Of a stretch of DNA of 36,308 nt, positions 26,675 through 36,308 are shown one piece after another; the first letter of the stretch is position 1, and each line of letters opens with the position of its first letter. The translations under genes were made by a program, and so were the position numbers. Location of the stretch: positions 1-36,308 of the forward strand of contig CAKMJY010000132.1 of NCBI GenBank assembly GCA_927433595.1, written 5' to 3'. The notes below the pieces were generated by a model. It searched no databases. It had not been told where the DNA came from and saw only the letters and a program-made list of their open reading frames with translations. Origin of the DNA: an uncultured Acholeplasmatales bacterium. Its GTDB lineage: Bacteria; Bacillota_I; Bacilli_A; Acholeplasmatales; UBA5453.

Positions 26675-29600
26675 CTAAAGTGCAAACAAACCTTGCTCAA
26701 TCACATCATTTTCTTCATTTATCTCGTCAAATGCACCATATAGTTCCATCTTTTCAAATACGGTTTTATTGATTCTAGTACGATTTTTGACGTCTTCTTT
26801 TGATGTATATGGTTTATCTAGTCTTTTTTCGACAATATCTAAGGCAACGGCAGTGCCTAAGCCATCAACAGATATGAATGGCATTCTTAATGCGTTACCT
26901 TCAATTTGGAAGGTAATGGCATCACTGATGTTGATGTCTACTTTTAGGAACTTAAAGCCCCTTAGTGTCATTTCAAGTGCGATTTGTAAGTTTGTAACAA
27001 TCGACTCATCTTTGACCGATAAGTTAAACATCTTACCGTATTCTTGAAGTTTATTTCTAATCGCATTCGCACCTAAGACCATGGTTTCATAGTCAAATTG
27101 GTCGGCTCTTTTTGAGAAGAAAGCACTATAGAATAAAATCGGTTTATAGACTTTAAACCAAGCAATACGCATCGCCATTAAGACGTATGCTGTCGCATGG
27201 GCTTTCGGGAACATATACTTAATTTGTGAACAGCTCCAAATGTACCATCTAGGCACACCGTTTCTACCCATCAATTCTTCATAAGTCTTCCATTTTTCTT
27301 TATCTTTTGCTGGTTTACCTTTTCTGACAAACTCCATAATCTCAAATGACTTGAGTGGGTCCATGCCAAATTCCATTAGGTTTACCATGATGTCATCACG
27401 ACAACCAATGATTTGGTCGAATGTGATGCCTTGGAACTCTTCTTTTTTATTTAAGATTAAGTCTTGGGCATTCTTAAGCCAAACATCCGTTCCGTGTGAT
27501 AAACCGGATATCTTAACCATACCTGCAAAGCTATTTGGTTTGGTATCTGATAGCATTTGTCTGACGAAGTTTGTCCCTAATTCAGGAATCCCAAATGAGG
27601 CAACGTCGCTATTGATGTCATTTGGATTTAACCCAATTGTGGTTGTCCCACTGAATAACCCGTAGACTTTTTTATCATCCACTGGGATGTCTTGGGCTTT
27701 ATTAAATGGAAATTCATCTGGATGCTTAAATACATAATCCATTAGGAATTTAATCATCGTTGGGTCATCGTGACCTAGAATATCTAATTTTAATAAGTTA
27801 TCCTCAAATGAGTGATAATCGAAATGGGTGGTTTTCCAATCGGATGTGACATCATCGGCTGGATATTGTATTGGGGTAACGTCAAAGATTTCTTTTTCTT
27901 CTGGTACAACCACAATCCCACCAGGGTGTTGACCGCTTGAGCGTTTAACGCCTTCGATGTTTTTGGCTAGTCGTTCTACTTGTGCATTTCTGACGTTGAT
28001 TTGTTTGTCTTCTAAGAATCCTTTGACATAACCAAAGGCATTTCTTTCCGCAACCGTTTGAATGGTCCCTGCTCTAAATGAGTGGTCTTTGCCCAAGAGT
28101 TCTCTGACATAATTGTGGGCATTTGCTTGGTATTCACCGGAGAAGTTTAAGTCAATATCTGGGACTTTATCCCCATTGAAACCTAAGAACGTTTCAAATG
28201 GAATATCGTGGCCATCTTTGACTAGGTTTGCCCCACAGTGTGGACAAATATGGTTATCTAAATCATAGCCAGAGTGGATGCCATCGAAGTATGGTTGGAA
28301 AGATTTTTCTAAGTCTGTTATGCCATAAGCTTCAATGTCTTCAGGTGTCATCTTGAAGACGGTAAAATCGCCATTAGGACATCTGTAATGTGGTTTTAGA
28401 GGGTTTACTTCTGTGATATCCATGAGGGTTGCGACTAAGCTTGACCCAACAGAGCCACGGGAACCAACCAAGTAGCCATCTTCTAGTGATTTCTTGGTTA
28501 GTAAGTAAGAGATATAATAAATTGGTCCAAACTCATTTTCAATGATGTTTTTAAGTTCTCTTTCAATGCGTTTTAAAACCATTGGATGTAAGTTTTTACC
28601 GTAAAGTGCTTCTGCTTTTGAATAGACCAATCGGTTGATTTCATCTTTAATGGATGTAATCCCTAATTTATCTTTAAAGGCATCGTCTCTTAATGAATAA
28701 AGTGCTTTTGGGAATGCTTGAATCGCATCAATCTTGTTGTTCAATTTATTCGTGTTTTTGACGACAATCTCATACGCCAATTCTGTGCCTAAGAATTTGA
28801 ATTGGTCTAGCATTTCATCTGTGGTCATAAAGTACTGTAGCGGTGCTTCATCGTATCTGGCTAAATCATGGGTGCCCCCACCGACTAATTTCGTTCTGAT
28901 ATAGATGTCTCTATAAATAGCATCTGATTCGTTTAAATAGTGGACATCACCGGTCGCAATCACGATTTTGTTTTCTTCTTTGGCAATTGTAATGATGTCT
29001 TTGATCATCGATTGGATGATGATATCGGCATCGACGCCTAAATCTGCTTTAAGATGTCTGTAGGCAATGGGTGGTTGGACTTCGATATAGTCATAAAATG
29101 AAATGGCTTTTCTTAAATCTGTTTTACTCTTATTGAGTGCTGCTTCAAAGACCATCCCTTTATAACAACCTGATCCGAATAACAATCCTTCACGATATGT
29201 TTCGATGGTTTGTTTTAATAGCCTTGGGCCATCGTAAAAGTGATCGGTTAAGGTATCACTGATGAGTTTAAATAAGTTTTTATAGCCAACTTGATTTTGA
29301 ACTATCACATTGATGTGGTTGGTAAACCCATGACGCCATGCTTCATTTAAATCAATGGCTTTGTTGATATCTATATGGTTTTCAATGCCTTTTTTGAGTA
29401 AATCCGACAGCATTTGAATGAAAATATTGGCGGTTGCCATCGCATCATCGGTTGCTCTATGGTGTTGTTCAAGTTTCACTTTAAAGAGTTTTGCGACTGC
29501 TTTTAAGTTATAACGCTTCAAATCTTGGTTATAGAAGTATCTGGCAATGTTTAACGTATCAATCACAGGGAATGTGATATCTTCAATGCCAAGTCGTTTC

Positions 29601-31126
29601 ATATTGGCATAAATGTGGCCAATATCAAATGACGCATTATGGGCGACTAAAACTGAACCTTCTGCAAACGCTAAAAACTTAGGTAGTGCTTCTTTGATGT
29701 CTGGTGCACCGATTAAATCTTGGTCCGTAATTGAGGTCAGTGAAGTCGTAAAGTGTGATAACTTTTGACCTGGATTGACGAAGGTTGAGAACTCACCTGA
29801 GATTTGCATATTGGTTACTTTAACAGCTGAGATTTCGATGATTTTATCGCGTTCTGAGGATAGACCAGTGGTTTCAATGTCAAAGACGACATACGTGGCT
29901 TTTCTTAGATCAATGTCTTGATCACCAAATGCCATTTTGAAGTTCGTTTCATCGACATAATTCAGCTCTGCCCCATAGATTGGTTTAATGGGTTGACCTT
30001 TAGTCGCTTTGGCGATATCTGGATACGCATAAAGCCCATCATGGTCTGTAAATGCGATGGCCTTATGTCCCCATTTGATGGCTTGATCTACATAGTCTTT
30101 GACATCTGTGATGCCGTCCATATTAGACATTTTAGTATGTAAATGAAACTCAATGCGTTTTTCTTTGGCCGTATCTTTTCGTTCTTTTTTACTGGTTTTT
30201 TCAATGAATTCAACGACATTCGCAATGATTAAAACATCTTTTGCAAACGTGTCATATTGCGCTCTACCCATGACTCTTACGATATCATTTTCTTTGTAGT
30301 TCAGGGCTGCGTTGATGTCTTCATCTTTGTATAAAAACTGTTTAACGATGATGGCATCATCGTTATCGGCAACGGTCATTTGTAATAAAGATGAGTTTTT
30401 TAAGGTTCTTACCTCTGATTTAATGATTGCCCCTTCAATGGCAAACGACAAATCAGAGGTCGTGTTTTGATATTTATCTAACTCATAGTTGTCTTTTGGA
30501 ATCTCATTGATTGGTGAAATCTTATCTGCTTTATAAACACGTTTAAAGTTCTTTAAAGGTTTTTTGATTTCCTTTTGTTCCCTAGGTGGTTGTGCTTTTA
30601 AGGATTCAATCGCCTTGGATTCATCGTTCTTAATCAGATTACTAACCGGTTGAATGTCTTGTTTGACTTCTAAATGGATGTTGGTCAAAATACCGACTTT
30701 CTTAAAGGCATCTGTGATGAATGGTAAGTATTTATTGAGATGATTTGAATGCTCATCCACTTCAAGATAAAAAGCATCTTGATCAAAACGACAAGAAAAG
30801 TTCTTGAAAATCGATAAACTTGCGCGTTCTTGAATGAGTGCACTTAATACCCAGTGATAGTAACTCATCGCGTCTTTTTGCCAATCTGTATGTTGATTAA
30901 ACGTGAAAAAATAGTCGATATTTAAGACCACATTTGGGACGGCAAAATAGAGCTTTAATTGTTTAATGAAAATATCTAATGATTTCGCTTCTGGTGCTTG
31001 TTCAAATGAGATGTGGAAAGTCCACGTTTTTTTATTGGCATCGACGATGACGTTTCTTAAAGCTGCTTGATTTAATTTTTCGTCCTTAAACGAAGATTGT
31101 TTAAGGAATAATTCAAATTTGTCCAT
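26675..31126 (-). CDS. polC: DNA polymerase III alpha subunit, PolC type
   Basis: 1483 aa; PHP domain (EFHLHTKMSNMDGI), 3'-5' exonuclease (YVVFDIETTGLSSERDKIIEI), polymerase motifs (PDIDLNFSGEYQ, RSSGQHPGGIVVVP). Confidence 0.97.
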   Translation of the reverse strand: MDKFELFLKQSSFKDEKLNQAALRNVIVDANKKTWTFHISFEQAPEAKSLDIFIKQLKLYFAVPNVVLNIDYFFTFNQHTDWQKDAMSYYHWVLSALIQERASLSIFKNFSCRFDQDAFYLEVDEHSNHLNKYLPFITDAFKKVGILTNIHLEVKQDIQPVSNLIKNDESKAIESLKAQPPREQKEIKKPLKNFKRVYKADKISPINEIPKDNYELDKYQNTTSDLSFAIEGAIIKSEVRTLKNSSLLQMTVADNDDAIIVKQFLYKDEDINAALNYKENDIVRVMGRAQYDTFAKDVLIIANVVEFIEKTSKKERKDTAKEKRIEFHLHTKMSNMDGITDVKDYVDQAIKWGHKAIAFTDHDGLYAYPDIAKATKGQPIKPIYGAELNYVDETNFKMAFGDQDIDLRKATYVVFDIETTGLSSERDKIIEISAVKVTNMQISGEFSTFVNPGQKLSHFTTSLTSITDQDLIGAPDIKEALPKFLAFAEGSVLVAHNASFDIGHIYANMKRLGIEDITFPVIDTLNIARYFYNQDLKRYNLKAVAKLFKVKLEQHHRATDDAMATANIFIQMLSDLLKKGIENHIDINKAIDLNEAWRHGFTNHINVIVQNQVGYKNLFKLISDTLTDHFYDGPRLLKQTIETYREGLLFGSGCYKGMVFEAALNKSKTDLRKAISFYDYIEVQPPIAYRHLKADLGVDADIIIQSMIKDIITIAKEENKIVIATGDVHYLNESDAIYRDIYIRTKLVGGGTHDLARYDEAPLQYFMTTDEMLDQFKFLGTELAYEIVVKNTNKLNNKIDAIQAFPKALYSLRDDAFKDKLGITSIKDEINRLVYSKAEALYGKNLHPMVLKRIERELKNIIENEFGPIYYISYLLTKKSLEDGYLVGSRGSVGSSLVATLMDITEVNPLKPHYRCPNGDFTVFKMTPEDIEAYGITDLEKSFQPYFDGIHSGYDLDNHICPHCGANLVKDGHDIPFETFLGFNGDKVPDIDLNFSGEYQANAHNYVRELLGKDHSFRAGTIQTVAERNAFGYVKGFLEDKQINVRNAQVERLAKNIEGVKRSSGQHPGGIVVVPEEKEIFDVTPIQYPADDVTSDWKTTHFDYHSFEDNLLKLDILGHDDPTMIKFLMDYVFKHPDEFPFNKAQDIPVDDKKVYGLFSGTTTIGLNPNDINSDVASFGIPELGTNFVRQMLSDTKPNSFAGMVKISGLSHGTDVWLKNAQDLILNKKEEFQGITFDQIIGCRDDIMVNLMEFGMDPLKSFEIMEFVRKGKPAKDKEKWKTYEELMGRNGVPRWYIWSCSQIKYMFPKAHATAYVLMAMRIAWFKVYKPILFYSAFFSKRADQFDYETMVLGANAIRNKLQEYGKMFNLSVKDESIVTNLQIALEMTLRGFKFLKVDINISDAITFQIEGNALRMPFISVDGLGTAVALDIVEKRLDKPYTSKEDVKNRTRINKTVFEKMELYGAFDEINEENDVIEQGLFAL

Positions 31127-31128
31127 GG

Positions 31129-31965
31129 TTATTCCTCTTTTTTGTCGTGGTCATCCTCTGATTCATCCTCTTTGTCGGATGATTGTTGCTTTGTGTCTCT
31201 AACCACAACGATTTTTGACATACGTAATAAACCTCTAAAAGCTATACCCATGTATATATAAGGCATGATGAGCGCAACATAACTTAATAACCCTAAACCG
31301 TATAACTCGCCAATTAATACTAAGACGAAGTAACTGGTTAAGGCGTAGGTTGCCATCATGAATCTAAACTTAAACTTCAATTTTTCAGGCCTTAATCCAT
31401 AGAAAAATGCCATGATTAATGCGAGGGACACATAAAGAATGATGTTTGCACCAACAATAAAGGTTGACCCCGATATGACAAAATATGGTTTTAAATCATT
31501 GTAAAAGAGATCTGTCGCTTCACTAAAGACAGCTTGGTCTGCTTCTGATGCCATGTTTAGGTTAATGTTGGTCATGTTTAAATCGTCATAACGATACGTT
31601 TTTAATGCCAATGTGTCATAGTAAAACGTGAGACTTTCACGTTCGAAAATGATTTGATAAACCTGTTGAGCTGGTTCACTATTGGTTTTAAATACGATGG
31701 TTTGATAGGTAAATGATTCTGTCGCACAAGGCTCTAGTACCCCATTTGTGATTTGACAAGAGATATCTGCTCTAATAAATGCACTGGTCAATTCATCTTT
31801 AATGGTTTTAGGCATTTGATTCGATAAGCTTAGGCTTAAGATCATTGGGAAGCTTGCCATTAAAGACAAAAGAGCTATATATAAAAAGATATAACTCAAT
31901 TTGTCTTTTAAGAAAAATGCTATTTTACTTGGTTGAAAAATCGACACATTTATTCGTTTTAACAT
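31129..31965 (-). CDS. DUF1189 family membrane protein
   Basis: NVSIFQPSKIAFFLKDKLSYIFLYIALLSLMASFP N-terminal pattern, TM segments, acidic C-terminus. Confidence 0.65.
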   Translation of the reverse strand: MLKRINVSIFQPSKIAFFLKDKLSYIFLYIALLSLMASFPMILSLSLSNQMPKTIKDELTSAFIRADISCQITNGVLEPCATESFTYQTIVFKTNSEPAQQVYQIIFERESLTFYYDTLALKTYRYDDLNMTNINLNMASEADQAVFSEATDLFYNDLKPYFVISGSTFIVGANIILYVSLALIMAFFYGLRPEKLKFKFRFMMATYALTSYFVLVLIGELYGLGLLSYVALIMPYIYMGIAFRGLLRMSKIVVVRDTKQQSSDKEDESEDDHDKKEE

Positions 31966-32031
31966 AGCTTGACCCCTTTAAAACATTATAACATAGTTAT
32001 CATTATATGATAGAATACTATTGGTGATTTT

Positions 32032-32967
32032 ATGAATTTGATGACTGACGAAAAACATTATAACACATTAAACAATTACTATCGAACTTATTATCCAAAT
32101 AAGGTGTTTAAAATTGCCTTAAATGGTGGGTTTACTTGCCCAAATATTGATGGGACAGTTGCCAAAGGTGGCTGCACATTTTGTACGCCTCTTGGGTCCG
32201 GTGATTTTGCTGGAAGTAAATATGATCCCTTAAGAAAACAGTTTGATAACATCAAAGAAATGATGCACCTTAAATGGCCAGATAAAGCCAATTATGTGGT
32301 TTATTTTCAAGCGAATACGAATACACATGGTCCAATTGAAAAGATTAAAAAATTATTTGATGAAGCCATCACATTGGATGAAAATATCGTGATGATTAGT
32401 ATTGCAACCAGACCAGATAGCTTGCCTATTGAGGTCTTAGATTATCTATCACTTCTCAACCAAAAAATGCCTGTTCAAGTCGAACTCGGCTTGCAAACCA
32501 TCCACGAAAGCACCTCTAATTTGATTAACCGTGCCCATGATCTTGCCTGTTTTGATGATGCCGTTAAGGCCTTAAGAGCACGCCACATTGAGGTGGTTGC
32601 CCACATCATCAATGGCTTGCCTTATGAAACCAAAGAGATGATGCTAGAAACCGTCAAACACTTAAATACCTTAGACATTCAAGGCATTAAGATTCATATG
32701 CTGCATGTCATGGAAAAAACGAAGATGGGATTTGACTATAAGAAAAATCCATTTCCAATATTATCGTTAGAAGAATATGTCGATATCACCGTTGACCAGC
32801 TAAGAATTTTAAAACCAACTGTCATAGTACATCGTGTCACCGGGGATGCCCCATCTAAACTGTTAATCGAACCTAAATGGACATTGAAGAAATTTGTTGT
32901 TCAAAACGAAATTGATAAGAAAATGCGTTTGTTGAATGCATGGCAGGGTGATTTATATGCGGAATAA
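32032..32967 (+). CDS. ytqA: Radical SAM protein, YtqA/TIGR01212 family (MnmL-like)
   Basis: YYPNKVFKIALNGGFTCPNIDGTVAKGGCTFCTPLGSGDFAG (CxxxxxxxxxCxxC cluster), VELGLQTIHESTS. Confidence 0.9.
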   Translation: MNLMTDEKHYNTLNNYYRTYYPNKVFKIALNGGFTCPNIDGTVAKGGCTFCTPLGSGDFAGSKYDPLRKQFDNIKEMMHLKWPDKANYVVYFQANTNTHGPIEKIKKLFDEAITLDENIVMISIATRPDSLPIEVLDYLSLLNQKMPVQVELGLQTIHESTSNLINRAHDLACFDDAVKALRARHIEVVAHIINGLPYETKEMMLETVKHLNTLDIQGIKIHMLHVMEKTKMGFDYKKNPFPILSLEEYVDITVDQLRILKPTVIVHRVTGDAPSKLLIEPKWTLKKFVVQNEIDKKMRLLNAWQGDLYAE

Positions 32968-33508
32968 CTTGATTCAAGATTTTGTTAAAGACTTTTTATC
33001 TAAGCATGTAAATCCAGGTGACGTCATGGTGGATGCGACCTTAGGTAATGGGTATGATAGTGAGTACTTGCTTAGCTTAGGTGCGAATATCATTGCCTTT
33101 GATATTCAAAGCGCCGCCATAGAACAGACTAAGAAACGATTGGGTGAGTCTGTTAATCTTACGATGCATCATACTTCTTTTATAAACATGTTTGTTCATG
33201 TTTCAGACTTTAAAGGCATCATCTTTAATTTGGGTTACCTACCAAATGGCGATAAAAAGATTACAACCAATAAATCAGACACATTACGTATTTTAAATGA
33301 GATTGTTCTAAAGATGAACAAGGATAATTTTGTCATCATTACCGCATATCCTGGCCATGAAGCAGGATTGGATGAAGCTCATGCAATTGAAACATTCATT
33401 CAAACATTACCGAATGATTATCTAGCTTATACCTATCAAATTAAGAATCGATTTCATGCACCATATGTCATCGTAATTGAAAAAATGAATAAAAAAAACG
33501 CGAGTTAG
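32957..33508 (+). CDS. ytqB: Class I SAM-dependent methyltransferase, YtqB (MnmM-like)
   Basis: VNPGDVMVDATLGNGYDSEYLLSLG, FNLGYLPNGDKKITTNKSDTLRIL, HAPYVIVIEK; overlaps ytqA by 11 bp. Confidence 0.9.
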   Translation: MRNNLIQDFVKDFLSKHVNPGDVMVDATLGNGYDSEYLLSLGANIIAFDIQSAAIEQTKKRLGESVNLTMHHTSFINMFVHVSDFKGIIFNLGYLPNGDKKITTNKSDTLRILNEIVLKMNKDNFVIITAYPGHEAGLDEAHAIETFIQTLPNDYLAYTYQIKNRFHAPYVIVIEKMNKKNAS

Positions 33509-33540
33509 GTATGATATAATCACCTAATTCGCGTTATATT
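33497..33540. terminator. Terminator hairpin between convergent ytqB and leuS, overlapping the ytqB stop codon
   Basis: AACGCGAGTTAGGT ... ACCTAATTCGCGTT. Confidence 0.75.
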
Positions 33541-33547
33541 TTAGTAT

Positions 33548-35956
33548 TTATTTGACAACAATATTAACCAGTTTATTTGGGATATAAATGACTTTTACCA
33601 CGGTAACACCTTCAGTGAATTTAACCACATTTGGTGCTTTTAGGGCTAAGTCTTTTACGACTGCTTCTTTTTCATCTGGTTTGACTTGAACGCGGTCTCT
33701 TAGTTTACCGTTGACTTGAACAACCACTTCAATTTCATCTAAGACTAACTTAGATTCATCAAAACTTGGCCATTCTTGGTAAGTAATGGAATCTTTTTTA
33801 TTAAAGACCGTTTGATATAACTCTTCTGTAATGTGTGGGGCAATTGGATTCAGCATCTTTAAGAATCCAATGGCTTGTGTTTTAGAGAAGGTTTTTTTCT
33901 TATACACATCATTCACGAAAATCATCATTTGCGCGATGGCTGTATTAAAGGCTTGTTTGTCATAATCTTCCGTTACTTTTTTAACGGTTTGATGATAGGT
34001 AAAATCTAGTTCGGATACGTCATCTTCAATTGGGAAATAATACATGCGCCATACACGGTCTAAGAAACGCTTAGACCCATCAATGGCTTCTGTATTCCAT
34101 GGTTTGTCCGCTTCAAGCGGTCCCATGAACATTTCATAAAGTCTTAGGGTATCTGCACCATAGGCTTCAATGACTTCATCTGGATTGACGACATTGCCTT
34201 TTGATTTACTCATCTTTTGGTTGTCTGACCCTAAAATCATCCCTTGATTTAATAGTTTCATGAATGGTTCTTTAGAAGATACTAATCCTAAATCGTATAA
34301 GAATTTATGCCAGAATCTTGAGTATAACAAGTGACCGACGGCATGTTCTGCCCCACCAATATATAAATCAACTGGTAGCCATTTGTCTAATTCCGCTTTC
34401 GCTTCTTTTGTGTTCAGTGGGATAAATCCAACCAATGTTTTTAAGACATACCCAATATAATACCAGCTAGACCCAGCCAATTGAGGCATGGTGTTGGTTT
34501 CTCTTCTATATGTTTTGCCGTCCTTTTGGATATTGACCCATTCGTATAAATTTGCTAGTGGTGATTCACCTGTACCACTAGGTTTGATATTGATCATCTT
34601 AGGTAATTCTAGTGGTAATTCAGATTCATCTAAGGCGATGACTTGGTCTGTTTCATCAAACATCACTGGGAATGGTTCACCCCAATAACGTTGACGAGAA
34701 AATACCCAGTCTCTTAAACGATAAGTCACTTGTTTTTGACCTAAACTGATTTGTTCTAGGTGATCGACAATAACTTGTTTTGCTTGTTCATTATAAAGTC
34801 CATCGATTAATTCTGAGTTAATGTGAGGTGCATCGCCTGTAAAACAACCTGTTTCATCTGATTCTAATACACGGATGATGTCAAGATCGTGTTTTAAGGC
34901 AAACTCGTAATCACGCTCATCGTGTGCAGGTACAGCCATGACTGCGCCTGTACCATAAGATGCTAATACATAATCCGCAATCCAAATTGGGACCTTCTTA
35001 TTGTTGATTGGATTAATCGCGAATGCACCAGTGAATACACCGGATTTATCTTTGTTTAAATCGCCTCTGTCTAGGTCTGTCTTTTGTTTGGTTTGTTCGA
35101 TATATGCTTTAACAGATTCTAATTCATCTGCTGTGGTGATATCTAGTACTAATGGATGTTCAGGTGCTAATACAGCATAAGTTGCCCCATAAAGGGTATC
35201 AGGTCTGGTTGTAAAGACATCAAATGTGTGTTCATTTTGATGGACCTTAAACGTGATTTTAGCCCCAACTGATTTGCCAATCCAGTTTCTTTGCATCTCT
35301 TTGATGTGTTCTGGCCAATCAAGTAAGTCTAAGTCTTCTAGTAATCTATCTGCAAATTTTGTAATCTTTAACACCCATTGTTTCATGGCTTTCTTAGTGA
35401 CAGGATAATGGCCTCTTTCAGATACCATCATACCTTCTCTAATTTCGATTTCATCATTTGCTAGTACAGTACCTAAACCTTCACACCAGTTAACTTCAAC
35501 GTCTTTTCTTTCTGCGAAGCCATGTTCTAATAGCTTTACAAAAATCCATTGTGTCCACTTGTAGTAGTCGCTATCTGCGGTTGCAAACTCTCTGTCCCAG
35601 TCAATACCGATTCCGGCTTCTCTGACTTGACGTTTAAAGTTTTGAATGTTTTTATAGGTGAAATCTCTTGGGTCATTACCTGTTTGCAGTGCATATTGTT
35701 CTGCAGGTAATCCAAACGCATCCCAACCCATTGGGTGCATGACGTTAAAGCCTTGCATGCGTTTAAAACGACTCATGATATCGGTCGCTGTGTAAGATTC
35801 TATATGTCCAACGTGTAAACCTTGTGCCGAAGGGTAAGGAAACATGTTTAATACATAATAAGTTGGTTTAATTTGATCTCGTTCTGTTCTAAAGGTTTTG
35901 TGTTCTAACCAATAGTTTTGCCACTTTTTCTCAATGGCTGTAAAATTATATTCCAT
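33548..35956 (-). CDS. leuS: Leucine-tRNA ligase
   Basis: [23 protein letters not shown] (HIGH), [16 protein letters not shown] (KMSKS). Confidence 0.97.
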   Translation of the reverse strand: MEYNFTAIEKKWQNYWLEHKTFRTERDQIKPTYYVLNMFPYPSAQGLHVGHIESYTATDIMSRFKRMQGFNVMHPMGWDAFGLPAEQYALQTGNDPRDFTYKNIQNFKRQVREAGIGIDWDREFATADSDYYKWTQWIFVKLLEHGFAERKDVEVNWCEGLGTVLANDEIEIREGMMVSERGHYPVTKKAMKQWVLKITKFADRLLEDLDLLDWPEHIKEMQRNWIGKSVGAKITFKVHQNEHTFDVFTTRPDTLYGATYAVLAPEHPLVLDITTADELESVKAYIEQTKQKTDLDRGDLNKDKSGVFTGAFAINPINNKKVPIWIADYVLASYGTGAVMAVPAHDERDYEFALKHDLDIIRVLESDETGCFTGDAPHINSELIDGLYNEQAKQVIVDHLEQISLGQKQVTYRLRDWVFSRQRYWGEPFPVMFDETDQVIALDESELPLELPKMINIKPSGTGESPLANLYEWVNIQKDGKTYRRETNTMPQLAGSSWYYIGYVLKTLVGFIPLNTKEAKAELDKWLPVDLYIGGAEHAVGHLLYSRFWHKFLYDLGLVSSKEPFMKLLNQGMILGSDNQKMSKSKGNVVNPDEVIEAYGADTLRLYEMFMGPLEADKPWNTEAIDGSKRFLDRVWRMYYFPIEDDVSELDFTYHQTVKKVTEDYDKQAFNTAIAQMMIFVNDVYKKKTFSKTQAIGFLKMLNPIAPHITEELYQTVFNKKDSITYQEWPSFDESKLVLDEIEVVVQVNGKLRDRVQVKPDEKEAVVKDLALKAPNVVKFTEGVTVVKVIYIPNKLVNIVVK

Positions 35957-36002
35957 AGCATCACTTCCTTCTTTCCATTATAATGCAAATCGATGATTTT
36001 TG

Positions 36003-36140
36003 AAACAAAAAGTCATTAAAAAAGCACGATTGCTCGTGCATTTTCTAATTTTTAATTAGTGAGACATTTTTTGTTTTGCGATATCTGCTTTGATTTCGCC
36101 TGCTTTGGTTAAAGCAACCTTCGTAATGAGTGGTCCTACC
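36003..36140. repeat. Direct repeat copy 1 (138 bp, period 168 with 36171-36308)
   Basis: AAACAAAAAGTCATT...GAGTGGTCCTACC identical in both copies. Confidence 0.9.
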
Positions 36141-36180
36141 AGTTCATAGACGAATGTAGCAGATATCGCAAAACAAAAAG
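36056..36180 (-). CDS. C-terminal fragment of a membrane transporter, antiporter-like
   Basis: Minus frame FAISATFVYELVGPLITKVALTKAGEIKADIAKQKMSH-stop resembles cation:proton antiporter C-termini; 5' portion lies in the rearranged repeat. Confidence 0.4.
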
Positions 36181-36308
36181 TCATTAAAAAAGCACGATTG
36201 CTCGTGCATTTTCTAATTTTTAATTAGTGAGACATTTTTTGTTTTGCGATATCTGCTTTGATTTCGCCTGCTTTGGTTAAAGCAACCTTCGTAATGAGTG
36301 GTCCTACC
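36171..36308. repeat. Direct repeat copy 2, reaching the window end
   Basis: Identical to 36003-36140. Confidence 0.9.

Noticed and set aside
26769-30142. Plus-strand ORFs antisense to polC
   Set aside because: Shadow ORFs of a conserved essential gene.

Overview
The window is mostly an Acholeplasma-like (AT-rich, standard-code Mollicute) chromosome segment with assembly artefacts at both ends. (1) 1-~708 is GC-rich Pseudomonas-like sequence: an SRPBCC-domain fragment plus two opposed copies of an mntH/NRAMP fragment forming a 240-bp inverted repeat. It does not belong with the rest and looks like a chimera or contamination. (2) ~709-5600 is an accessory, prophage-like block. On the minus strand it carries two orphan adenine methyltransferases, a very acidic small protein, a hypothetical protein and a small HTH protein. 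These are divergent from a CI/S24-like repressor, followed by a small lipoprotein and a small membrane protein. Next comes what I read as a complete type III toxin-antitoxin locus of the CptIN/TenpIN/ToxIN/AbiQ kind: a sigma-A promoter, two 44-nt tandem repeats each able to fold as an H-type pseudoknot, a Rho-independent terminator, and an endoribonuclease-like toxin ORF. This is the main discovery candidate. (3) 5.9-36.0 kb is ordinary core genome: GNAT acetyltransferase, adhE, agmatinase and Orn/Lys/Arg decarboxylase, membrane proteins, five tRNAs, fakA-like DhaL/DegV protein, rpmB, thiN, rpe, rsgA, rlmN, pheT/pheS with a T-box leader, Bax-inhibitor-1 family protein, polC, DUF1189 protein, ytqA/ytqB (mnmL/mnmM-like) and leuS. 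(4) The last ~300 bp is a 138-bp direct repeat (period 168) with a 22-bp inverted repeat, probably a contig-end artefact, containing the C-terminus of an antiporter-like gene. All calls come from reading the sequence and the supplied ORF track; no database search was possible.
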